DNA from: an uncultured Streptomyces sp.
Lineage (GTDB): Bacteria > Actinomycetota > Actinomycetes > Streptomycetales > Streptomycetaceae
Assembly: GCF_947488945.1 (NCBI RefSeq)
Contig: NZ_CANLBS010000009.1
Location: 124,001-188,000, forward strand
Direction: 5' to 3'
Length of the DNA: 64,000 bases
Numbering within the stretch: the stretch's first letter is position 1; each line of letters begins with the position of its first letter. The position numbers and the translations under genes were made by a program. Positions 1 through 6,515 of this stretch are shown piece after piece. The notes under the pieces are model-generated. The model worked only from the letters and a program-made list of their open reading frames with translations. It was not told where the DNA came from and did not search any database.

Positions 1-5
1 ACCCA

Positions 6-47
6 AGGAGCTCCGCTCCCCCGCCCCGGCGGAGGAGCGGAGCTCCT
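6..47 (+). terminator. Strong intrinsic terminator-like hairpin at the left edge
   Basis: A perfect 14-bp stem (6-19 pairing with 34-47) encloses a 14-nt loop and is followed by GCTTTGG. It probably ends a gene lying left of the window. The short T-run is typical of high-GC actinobacterial terminators, and the stem would work on either strand. Confidence 0.7.
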
Positions 48-178
48 GCTTTGGCCCCCACCCACCGAGGTCCCGGACGCACCCGGCGCCCCGGAGGCCG
101 CGCCGGGCGACCAGCACCCCGGCACCGCGCCCGGCTCCGGACCCCCGCTCCCGGCCCGCGGCTCCCCGCCTCCGGCTC

Positions 179-209
179 TTGACCTTGACACGGCGTGAAG
201 CCCTGCACT
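179..209 (+). promoter_or_regulatory. Candidate MerR-type promoter/operator
   Basis: The near-palindrome CTTGAC-N5-GTGAAG lies at 184-200, between a -35-like TTGACC (179-184) and a weak -10-like TGCACT (204-209). The spacer is 19 bp, the long spacing that MerR-family activators act on. It sits directly before the MerR gene, so autoregulation is the obvious inference. The -10 is poor and would place the transcript start almost at the ATG. Confidence 0.4.
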
Positions 210-219
210 GGGAGACGTC

Positions 220-1077
220 ATGTTCACCATCGGAGAGTTCGCCAGGTACGGCCGGGTGTCGGCGCGCATGCTGCGCCACTACGACGCCGTCGGTCTGCTC
301 CGCCCCGCCCGTACCGACCCCGTCACCGGCTACCGCCACTACGGCGCCGCCCAGCTCGCCCGGCTCAACCGGATCGTCGCCCTGAAGGATCTCGGCTTCA
401 CGCTCCAGCAGGTCGGGGCGATCCTGGACGAAGAGGTCGGGCCGGAGGCGCTGCGCGGAATGCTGCGGTCGCGGAGGGCCGAGCTGGAGGAGGCCGCCCG
501 GGAGGCGGCGGACCGGCTGGCGCGGGTCGAGGCGAGGCTCCGGACCATCGAGAGCGAGGGACGCATGTCCACGGACGACGTCATGATCAAGACCATTCCC
601 GCGGTGCGGGTCGCCGAGCTGACCGGGCTCGCGGACGGCTACCGGCCGCAGGACATCACCCCGGTGATCGCGCCGCTGTACGAGCGGCTGTTCCCGCTGC
701 TCGGCACCGCGGGCATCACCCCCACCGGTCCGGGCATCGCCCGGTACGAGGACGCGCCCGACGGGTCGGGCCGCATCGTCGTGCACGCGGGGGTCACCGT
801 CTCGGCGCCCGTCGGGCCGGTGGGCGACTCCGGCGTGACGGTGGTCGGGCTGCCGGCCTTCGAGGCCGCGACCATCATGCACCGCGGCGCGATGGACGGG
901 GTCCTCGCCACGGAGCAGACCCTGGCCCGGTGGCTGGACGCGCACGGCTACCGCGCGGCGGGGTACACCCGCGAGGTCAGTCTGGAGTGCCCCGAGAACC
1001 GGGAGGACTGGGTGACCGAGCTCCAGGAACCGGTGGTCCGCGAGCCGGCGGTCCAGGAACCGGGGGTCCGCGGCTGA
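220..1077 (+). CDS. MerR-family regulator with GyrI-like effector domain
   Basis: A 285-aa regulator of the BltR/BmrR architecture. The N-terminal winged helix-turn-helix (about residues 2-70) shows MFTIGEFARYGRVSARMLRH followed by the YRHYGAAQLARL segment typical of MerR proteins. A helical dimerisation segment spans about 75-118, and a GyrI-like small-molecule-binding domain spans about 125-270. Such proteins sense lipophilic or cationic compounds and activate a nearby efflux or modification gene. No such target is adjacent here, because the next gene is afsR, 370 bp downstream. The ATG follows GGGAG at a 5-nt spacing. The C-terminus ends in a short repetitive tail (EPVVREPAVQEPGVRG) that is probably disordered. 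Family assignment is firm; ligand and target are unknown. Confidence 0.9.
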   Translation: MFTIGEFARYGRVSARMLRHYDAVGLLRPARTDPVTGYRHYGAAQLARLNRIVALKDLGFTLQQVGAILDEEVGPEALRGMLRSRRAELEEAAREAADRLARVEARLRTIESEGRMSTDDVMIKTIPAVRVAELTGLADGYRPQDITPVIAPLYERLFPLLGTAGITPTGPGIARYEDAPDGSGRIVVHAGVTVSAPVGPVGDSGVTVVGLPAFEAATIMHRGAMDGVLATEQTLARWLDAHGYRAAGYTREVSLECPENREDWVTELQEPVVREPAVQEPGVRG

Positions 1078-1446
1078 CCCGCCCCCTCCGCCCCGCCAAC
1101 CGGGCAGACGCTCCGGCCGGCCCCGCCCCCCGGCGGTCCGGCCGGAGCCGCCTCCACCCTCCGCCCCCACCACCCGCCCCCGCACGGCCCGCTCGCCCCA
1201 TCCGTGACTTACCGTCACCACCCCTCCCCCGCAACCGTGGGAGCGATTGCGCAATCGTTGTCGAAGGCTTGTGCAGAGCGTCACCCCGTGCTGACGGGGC
1301 GGCCCGCGACAAGGCAGACTGTTGACGGCGATACCAGCGGTACGGAGCAATCCGGACGCACACCCCCGATCACCGCTGGGGGGCGGGGCGGACGGGTCAC
1401 GCGCGGACCGGCAGGACCGGGCGGGCGAGCAGGACAGGGGGCATCA
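1078..1446. other. Intergenic region upstream of afsR with palindromes
   Basis: No gene is visible. It holds a perfect 14-bp palindrome CGATTGCGCAATCG at 1244-1257 and the inverted repeat GTGAC-N5-GTCAC at 1204-1218. Both are plausible protein-binding sites in the afsR control region. I could not identify a convincing -35/-10 pair. The afsR ribosome-binding site is the ACAGGGGG just before 1447. Confidence 0.4.
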
Positions 1447-4422
1447 ATGGACCGCGACGACGGACCTCGTCTGCGCATTCCGGATCAGCGCGCCGCGGAG
1501 GAACCGGCGGACGCCGTCGCGCTGTCCTTCGCCGTCCTCGGCCCGGTGCGGGTCCGGCGCGGCACGGAACCGCTGCCTTCCGGTTCGCCGCAGCAGCGGG
1601 CCCTGCTGACCGCTCTCCTGCTGCGCGAGGGCCGCACCGCCACCGCCGCCGAACTCATCGACGCCATCTGGGGCGAGGACCCGCCCTCGCAGGCCCTGGC
1701 CGCCGTGCGGACGTACGCGTCCCGGCTGCGCAAGGCGCTGGGGCCCGACACCCTGGTCAGCGAGTCCGGCGGCTACGCGATCCGGGTCCCCGGCAACGCT
1801 CTCGACGTCGTGGCCGTCCAGGAACTGGCCGCCGGAGCGGAGCGGGCGCGCGCCGGCGGCGACCGCCACCGCGCCCGCGCGCTGACCGCGAAGGCGCTGG
1901 GCTTCTGGGACGGCGAGACGCTGGCCTCCGTGCCGGGCCCCTACGCGGAGAACCAGCGCACCCGGCTGGAGGAGTGGCGGCTCCAGCTCACCGAGACCCG
2001 GCTCGACCTGGACCTGGAGCTCGGCCGGCACGCGGAGGCCGTCTCCGAACTCACCGCGCTCACCGCCGCCCACCCGCTGCGCGAGCGGCTGCGCGAGCTG
2101 TTGATGGTCGCGCTCTACCGCAGCGGCCGGCAGGCCGAGGCGCTCGCCGTGTACGCGGACACCCGCAGGCTGCTCGCCGACGAACTGGGCGTCGACCCGC
2201 GTCCCGAACTGGCCCAGCTCCAGCAGCGCATCCTGCGCGCCGACGACGAACTGGCGCACACCGCCGAGGCGAGCGCCGCACCCGCCCCCGCGGTGGTCCG
2301 GCCGGCCCAGCTCCCGGCCACGGTGCCCGACTTCACGGGCCGGGCGTCCTTCGTGCGCGACCTCGGGGCACGGCTGGCGACCACCGGGGGCTCGGTCATG
2401 GCGGTCTCGGCCCTGGCCGGGATCGGCGGGGTCGGCAAGACGACGCTGGCGGTGCACATCGCGCACCAGGCGCGCCCCCACTTCCCGGACGGCCAGCTCT
2501 ACGTGGACCTGCAGGGAGCCGGCGGCCACAAGGCGGAGCCCGAGACCGTCCTCGGCTCGTTCCTCCGTGCGCTGGGCACCCCCGACGGCGACATCCCCGA
2601 GGGACTGGCCGAGCGGTCCGCGCTGTACCGCTCGACGCTGGACGGCCGCCGGGTCCTCGTGCTGCTGGACAACGCCCACGACACCGCCCAGGTGCGGCCG
2701 TTGCTGCCGGGTACCGCCGGGTGTGCGGCGCTGGTGACCAGCCGGGTGCGCATGGTCGACCTGGCGGGCGCCCACCTGGTGGACCTGGACGTGATGTCCC
2801 CGGAGGAGGCGTTGCAGCTCTTCACCCGGATCGTCGGCGAGGAGCGGGTGGCCGCGGAACGGGACGCGGCCCTGGACGTGGTCGCCGCCTGCGGGTTCCT
2901 GCCGTTGGCCATCCGGATCGCCGCCTCCCGGCTGGCCTCCCGCCGCACCTGGACGGTCTCGGTGCTGGCCGCGAAGCTCGCCGACGAGCGCCGCCGGCTG
3001 GACGAGCTGCAGGCGGGCGACCTCGCCGTGAAGGCCACCTTCGAGCTGGGTTACGGCCAGTTGGAGCCGGCGCAGGCCCGCGCGTTCCGGCTGCTGGGCC
3101 TCGCGGACGGCCCGGACATCTCCCTGGCGGCTGCCGCCGCCGTCCTCGACCTGGAGGAGCACGACGCGGAGGACGTCCTGGAGTCCCTGGTCGACACCTC
3201 CCTCCTGGAGTCGGCCGCCCCCGGCCGCTACCGCTACCACGACCTCGTGCGCCTCTACGCGCGTGCGTGCGCCGAACGCGACGAACAGCCGCCGGGAGAG
3301 CGGGAAGCCGCCCTGTCCCGGCTGCTGGACTTCTACCTGGCGACGGCCGCCGGGGTGTACGCGCTGGAACGGCCGGGGGAGCGCGTCCTCGACCACTTCA
3401 CCCGCACCTCGTATCCGGGACTGTCGTTCACGGCCAGGGAGCACGCCCTCGACTGGCTGTTCTCCGAGTCGAGCGCGCTGCTCGCGTGCGCCCGGCAGTC
3501 GGCCGCGGGCGGCATGCCCCGGCGGGCCGCCGACCTGTTGATGGCGGTGGTCGACCTGGGCGAATCGGGCGCGAACTCCTACCAGTTCGCAGCCGCGGCG
3601 AAGGCCGTCAGCGAAGCGGCCCGGACCGTGGGCGAGGCCCTGGCCGAAGCACGGGCGCGCACCATGCTGTCCCACGTCCACAGCGTCTCCGGCCGGTTCG
3701 CCGAGGCCGACGCGGAGGCCCGCCGGGCCCACGGTCTCGGCCGGCGGGCCGACGACCCGGTGTCGCTGGGGCAGGCCCCCAACCAGCGGGGCATCATCGC
3801 CCTGTACGAGAACCGCCACGACGACGCCGAAGCCCATCTGACGCAGGCCATGGAGGCGTTCCGCGAGGACGGCAACAAGCCGGGCGAGGCGGCGGCCCTC
3901 TGCAACCTCTCACGGGTGCACCTCGCGGTCGGCCGCACCACGAGCGCGGTGGCTCTGGCCCAGCGCGGGGTGGCCATGTACGAGGCCGACACGACCGGTC
4001 TCGCCCTTCGCCTGGCCAACGGCAAGTACGCCCTCGGGCTCGCCCTGACCGGGGCGGGGCAGGCCGTCCGCGCCCGGAAGGTCCTGCTGGAGGCGCTGAC
4101 CGTGTTCCGCGACAGCCGCCAGCACCTGTGGCACGGCATGACGCTCTTCCGGCTCGCCGAACTCCACCTGGCGGAGCGGGAGGCGGCGCAGGCGGCCACC
4201 CACGCGGAGCAGGCTCTCGTCGTCCTGCGGGGCATCGGCGGCGACTGGCGCCGGGCCAACGTCCTGACGGTGCTGGGCCAGGCCCTGTGGTCCGTCGGGC
4301 AGTCGGACCGGGCGCGTGTCTGCTGGCGGGAGGCCCTGACCGTCTTCGACGACCTCGGTTCCACGGAGTCGGCGACCGTGCGGGCCCTGCTCGAACCGGC
4401 GGCGGCCGGCCAACCGTCCTGA
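1447..4422 (+). CDS. afsR: AfsR: SARP-type pleiotropic regulator of secondary metabolism
   Basis: A 991-aa transcriptional activator, close to the length I recall for S. coelicolor AfsR (993 aa). Domains in order are an OmpR-like winged helix (about 25-100, SPQQRALLTALLLREGRTAT), a bacterial transcriptional activation domain (about 105-255), an NB-ARC ATPase with Walker A GIGGVGKTT near residue 325 and Walker B RVLVLLDNA, then a TPR-rich C-terminal third. In Streptomyces, AfsR is phosphorylated by AfsK and switches on afsS, which raises antibiotic production. Here afsS follows directly and afsK lies 2.1 kb beyond. The ATG at 1447 is chosen over an open frame extending upstream because it has a good Shine-Dalgarno (ACAGGGGG) and the MDRDDGPRLR N-terminus resembles known AfsR. 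Identification is strong. Confidence 0.95.
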   Translation: MDRDDGPRLRIPDQRAAEEPADAVALSFAVLGPVRVRRGTEPLPSGSPQQRALLTALLLREGRTATAAELIDAIWGEDPPSQALAAVRTYASRLRKALGPDTLVSESGGYAIRVPGNALDVVAVQELAAGAERARAGGDRHRARALTAKALGFWDGETLASVPGPYAENQRTRLEEWRLQLTETRLDLDLELGRHAEAVSELTALTAAHPLRERLRELLMVALYRSGRQAEALAVYADTRRLLADELGVDPRPELAQLQQRILRADDELAHTAEASAAPAPAVVRPAQLPATVPDFTGRASFVRDLGARLATTGGSVMAVSALAGIGGVGKTTLAVHIAHQARPHFPDGQLYVDLQGAGGHKAEPETVLGSFLRALGTPDGDIPEGLAERSALYRSTLDGRRVLVLLDNAHDTAQVRPLLPGTAGCAALVTSRVRMVDLAGAHLVDLDVMSPEEALQLFTRIVGEERVAAERDAALDVVAACGFLPLAIRIAASRLASRRTWTVSVLAAKLADERRRLDELQAGDLAVKATFELGYGQLEPAQARAFRLLGLADGPDISLAAAAAVLDLEEHDAEDVLESLVDTSLLESAAPGRYRYHDLVRLYARACAERDEQPPGEREAALSRLLDFYLATAAGVYALERPGERVLDHFTRTSYPGLSFTAREHALDWLFSESSALLACARQSAAGGMPRRAADLLMAVVDLGESGANSYQFAAAAKAVSEAARTVGEALAEARARTMLSHVHSVSGRFAEADAEARRAHGLGRRADDPVSLGQAPNQRGIIALYENRHDDAEAHLTQAMEAFREDGNKPGEAAALCNLSRVHLAVGRTTSAVALAQRGVAMYEADTTGLALRLANGKYALGLALTGAGQAVRARKVLLEALTVFRDSRQHLWHGMTLFRLAELHLAEREAAQAATHAEQALVVLRGIGGDWRRANVLTVLGQALWSVGQSDRARVCWREALTVFDDLGSTESATVRALLEPAAAGQPS

Positions 4423-4424
4423 CG

Positions 4425-4467
4425 GCGTTCAGCGTTCGTTTATCGCGGCGCGTCACTCTCTACCCAT
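4425..4467 (+). promoter_or_regulatory. afsS promoter with tandem heptamers (AfsR/PhoP-type site)
   Basis: Immediately after the afsR stop, two adjoining heptamers GCGTTCA (4425-4431) and GCGTTCG (4432-4438) are followed by TTTATCG (4439-4445). A -10-like TACCCAT sits at 4461-4467. SARP proteins bind heptameric direct repeats in the -35 region. In S. coelicolor both AfsR and PhoP bind GTTCA-type repeats ahead of afsS. The repeats and position are seen; binding is inferred. Confidence 0.6.
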
Positions 4468-4615
4468 CGAGCCGTCGCGTCGGGGGGCACACGGATCGAT
4501 CTGCGGTCCCGCAGCTAGGGTGAGCGGTCCGCAAGGCCCGTCCGGCAGTCCACGGGGGAACAGCCGGGCGGGCCCGACGCACTCAGGTCCATCGACACTT
4601 CAGGAGTTGAATCCC

Positions 4616-4774
4616 ATGGCTTCGAACAAGGACGAGCTCAAGCCCGCGGACGCGCACGCCACGGGCGAGGAGATCACGACCCTGGACGCGCACGCCACCA
4701 GCGAGCCGCTGGTCACGGCCAAGGTCACCGCCAAGCCGGCCGACGCGCACGCCACCACCGAGCCGGTCAACTAA
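4616..4774 (+). CDS. afsS: AfsS: small DAHAT-repeat activator downstream of afsR
   Basis: A 52-aa protein made largely of three imperfect repeats around DAHAT: KPADAHATGEE, TLDAHATSEP and KPADAHATTEP. AfsS (AfsR2) of Streptomyces is a 60-odd-residue protein with repeated T-L-D-S/A-H-A-T-G-E units that raises transcription of antibiotic pathway regulators by a mechanism still unclear. Position directly after afsR, repeat motif and size together make the assignment secure. This copy is slightly shorter than the one I recall from S. coelicolor. The ATG at 4616 follows AGGAG at a 9-nt spacing. It is transcribed separately from afsR, from its own AfsR-responsive promoter, and is followed by G-tracts and two strong hairpins. 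Confidence 0.9.
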   Translation: MASNKDELKPADAHATGEEITTLDAHATSEPLVTAKVTAKPADAHATTEPVN

Positions 4775-4783
4775 CCACCGCCA

Positions 4784-4822
4784 GGGGGAACGGGGGAAGC
4801 GGGGGAACGGGGGGAACGGGGG
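4784..4822 (+). other. Potential G-quadruplex after afsS
   Basis: Five runs of 5-6 G (4784-4788, 4792-4796, 4801-4805, 4809-4814, 4818-4822) are separated by loops of only 3-4 nt (AAC, AAGC, AAC, AAC). This is a textbook intramolecular G4 pattern on the sense strand, starting 9 nt after the afsS stop codon. Confidence 0.6.
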
Positions 4823-4870
4823 ACGGCCCCGGCGGCGCGGAGGGGATGCCGCCGCGGCCGGAGCACCACG

Positions 4871-4900
4871 CGCAGGCACGGCCGGGGGGCCGTGCCTGCG
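4871..4900. terminator. Perfect 13-bp hairpin after afsS
   Basis: 4871-4883 pairs perfectly with 4888-4900 across a GGGG loop. It lies between convergent afsS and the secreted-protein gene, so it can stop transcription from either side. Confidence 0.65.
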
Positions 4901-4933
4901 TCCGTGTGCGGGCCGCCTCGCGCAGGCCGCCCA

Positions 4934-4976
4934 CGCAGGAGCGGGCCGTCCCCCGGGGGGACGGCCCGCTCCTGCG
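4934..4976. terminator. Long near-perfect palindrome, bidirectional terminator
   Basis: Arms of about 20 bp are centred on position 4955 (core GGGCCGTC/GACGGCCC with C and G tracts at the tip). With the hairpin at 4871-4900 it forms a double barrier between two converging genes. Neither has a long T-run, as usual in Streptomyces. Confidence 0.65.
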
Positions 4977-5034
4977 ATGCCGTGCGACCGCGATGCCGTG
5001 CGGCCGTGATGCTGTGCGGCTGTGCGGCCGTGTG

Positions 5035-5592
5035 TCAGACGAGGGTCTCGGCGGTGACGCGGCACCGCTTGACGCGGGCCACCTTGCCGGGGCTGTCCAT
5101 GCGGACCGTGACCCGGTCGGTCTCGTCGTAGTCGAGTTCGGTGGTGACCTCGGCGGTGTCCACGGTGGTGCCACGCGCGTCGACGAAGGTCACCTCGATC
5201 TCGTACGTCTGCGTGCCCAGCTCCGTCGACGTGATCTCGACGACCGAGGACGTCACGGCCTTGCGCTTGCCCTTGCGGGGCTGGGCGCAGCTGATCACGC
5301 GGACCACGGGTGCGTCGGAGGCCGTCGCCGAGGGGGTGGCCGTCGCGTACGTGTCCGTCGTGGTGTCCGTGTAGTCGTCATCGTCGTCGTAGTCGTGGTT
5401 GCTCTTCTTCGAGCTGGAGCAACCGCCGCCCCCCGAGCTTCCGCCGCTCTTGCTCTTGCTCTTGCTGCCGCTGCTACTGCTGCTCTTGCCACTGCTCTTG
5501 CTCTTGCCGCCGTGGCTCGACGTCGAGAACCCGGTGAGCGCGAGCACCACCACGGCGAGCAGCGCGGCCATCTTCATGTGTTGCCGCATCAT
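5035..5592 (-). CDS. Secreted protein with Ser/Lys/Gly low-complexity region
   Basis: A 185-aa protein I do not recognise by name. MMRQHMKMAALLAVVVLALTG is a signal peptide or membrane anchor, without a lipobox cysteine. Residues about 28-70 are an extreme Ser/Lys/Gly tract with an acidic patch (HDYDDDDD), followed by a Thr/Ala-rich linker. The C-terminal ~90 residues form a beta-rich domain that starts after VVRVISC and ends RVKRCRVTAETLV, resembling the FxLYD-type domains of exported actinobacterial proteins; its two cysteines could pair. The start at 5592 is chosen because AAGGGGGG lies upstream and the signal peptide begins there. It is divergent from the membrane protein at 5809 and converges on afsS. 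Function is unknown. Confidence 0.7.
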   Translation of the reverse strand: MMRQHMKMAALLAVVVLALTGFSTSSHGGKSKSSGKSSSSSGSKSKSKSGGSSGGGGCSSSKKSNHDYDDDDDYTDTTTDTYATATPSATASDAPVVRVISCAQPRKGKRKAVTSSVVEITSTELGTQTYEIEVTFVDARGTTVDTAEVTTELDYDETDRVTVRMDSPGKVARVKRCRVTAETLV

Positions 5593-5685
5593 CGACGCAG
5601 CCCCCCTTGTCGTGTGGACTTCTCTTCGTGCCGTTCCGGCTTGTCCGCCCCGGCCCTCCAGCATGACGGCTCACGCGCTTCAGTG

Positions 5686-5717
5686 GGTCATGACCCTGTC
5701 ACAGCGTGGTCATGATC
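5686..5717. promoter_or_regulatory. Paired palindromes GGTCATGACC / GGTCATGATC
   Basis: Two copies of GGTCATGAYC (5686-5695, 5708-5717) lie in the 216-bp divergent promoter region between the genes starting at 5592 and 5809. Their centres are 22 bp apart, about two helical turns, so they lie on one DNA face. This suggests cooperative binding of a dimeric regulator that controls both genes. Confidence 0.45.
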
Positions 5718-5808
5718 TGTGTGGCGGGGACGATCGGCCGCGCGTAGCGTCGGGCGCGAGCGCGACGCGCACCGCCGCGCATGCGCGCCGATGCGCAGGA
5801 GGCCGGCG

Positions 5809-6471
5809 ATGATCCGCACCGTTCTCGGCTCCGCCGTCGCTCTCGCCGGAGCGGCGGTCGCCGTGCTGAGCCCCTTCCGTGACTGGTACGGCGGCCGCCT
5901 CGGGCGCTCCTACCGCGTGCGGGACCTGTTCGGCGACCTCACCCCGGACCGTCCCCCGCTGCTGATGTCGCTGCTGCTGCCCTTCGTCCTGGCGGCCGTG
6001 CTCGCGGTGCTCGGTGTGCTGCTGCGCCAGCGCCTGCTGGTCGCGCTCGCGGGCCTGGTCGCGCTCGGATTCACCGTCCTGTGGATGGTGCGCCTGGGAC
6101 AGGCCGAGGGCGGTCTGATCATCGCGGGCGACGGTTCGGGGCTCGGCCGGGGCGTCGCGGGCGCGGCCGGCGGCGGGGTGCTGCTCCTGCTGGGCGCGGT
6201 GCTGATGCCCGGCCGCCGGAGCATCCGCCGCAGACGACCGCCGCCTTACACGGCGCCGGGATCCGCCCACCCGGACACGTGGCCGCCCACCCCCGAACCG
6301 GGCCCGGCCCACATCACCTCGCCGTGGCCCGAGCCGGAGCCGGAGCCGTACACGGGGCCCCCGTCCACCGACCGACGGGCGGCCCGGGGCGGTGAGGAGG
6401 ACACCCTGTCGCTCCCGACCGTCGCCCCCTCCGAGGACCGCCCCCGCGGCGACGGCACCCCCGACGCCTGA
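5809..6471 (+). CDS. Small integral membrane protein with proline-rich tail
   Basis: A 220-aa conserved-looking hypothetical protein with about four membrane segments: MIRTVLGSAVALAGAAVAVL, a hydrophobic run around residues 50-70, another at about 74-92, and one ending LLLLLGAVLMPGRR. A cytoplasmic tail of about 75 residues follows, rich in Pro, Glu and Arg (PWPEPEPEPYTGPP). The ATG at 5809 is chosen because AGGAGG precedes it with good spacing; the open frame upstream lacks such a signal. It converges on afsK, with 44 bp between the stops. No enzymatic motif is visible. Location between afsS and afsK suggests nothing specific about its job, and similarity to a known family was not recognised. 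Confidence 0.75.
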   Translation: MIRTVLGSAVALAGAAVAVLSPFRDWYGGRLGRSYRVRDLFGDLTPDRPPLLMSLLLPFVLAAVLAVLGVLLRQRLLVALAGLVALGFTVLWMVRLGQAEGGLIIAGDGSGLGRGVAGAAGGGVLLLLGAVLMPGRRSIRRRRPPPYTAPGSAHPDTWPPTPEPGPAHITSPWPEPEPEPYTGPPSTDRRAARGGEEDTLSLPTVAPSEDRPRGDGTPDA

Positions 6472-6515
6472 GAACGCCCGTGCCCGACCGGGGCGTGCGC
6501 GTGGGCGTGCGTGCG

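Noticed and set aside
1444..3837. Long open frame antisense to afsR (about 800 codons).
   Set aside because: High GC creates long antisense frames; its sequence is Arg/Gly/Pro-rich, has no domain, and the opposite strand is clearly afsR.
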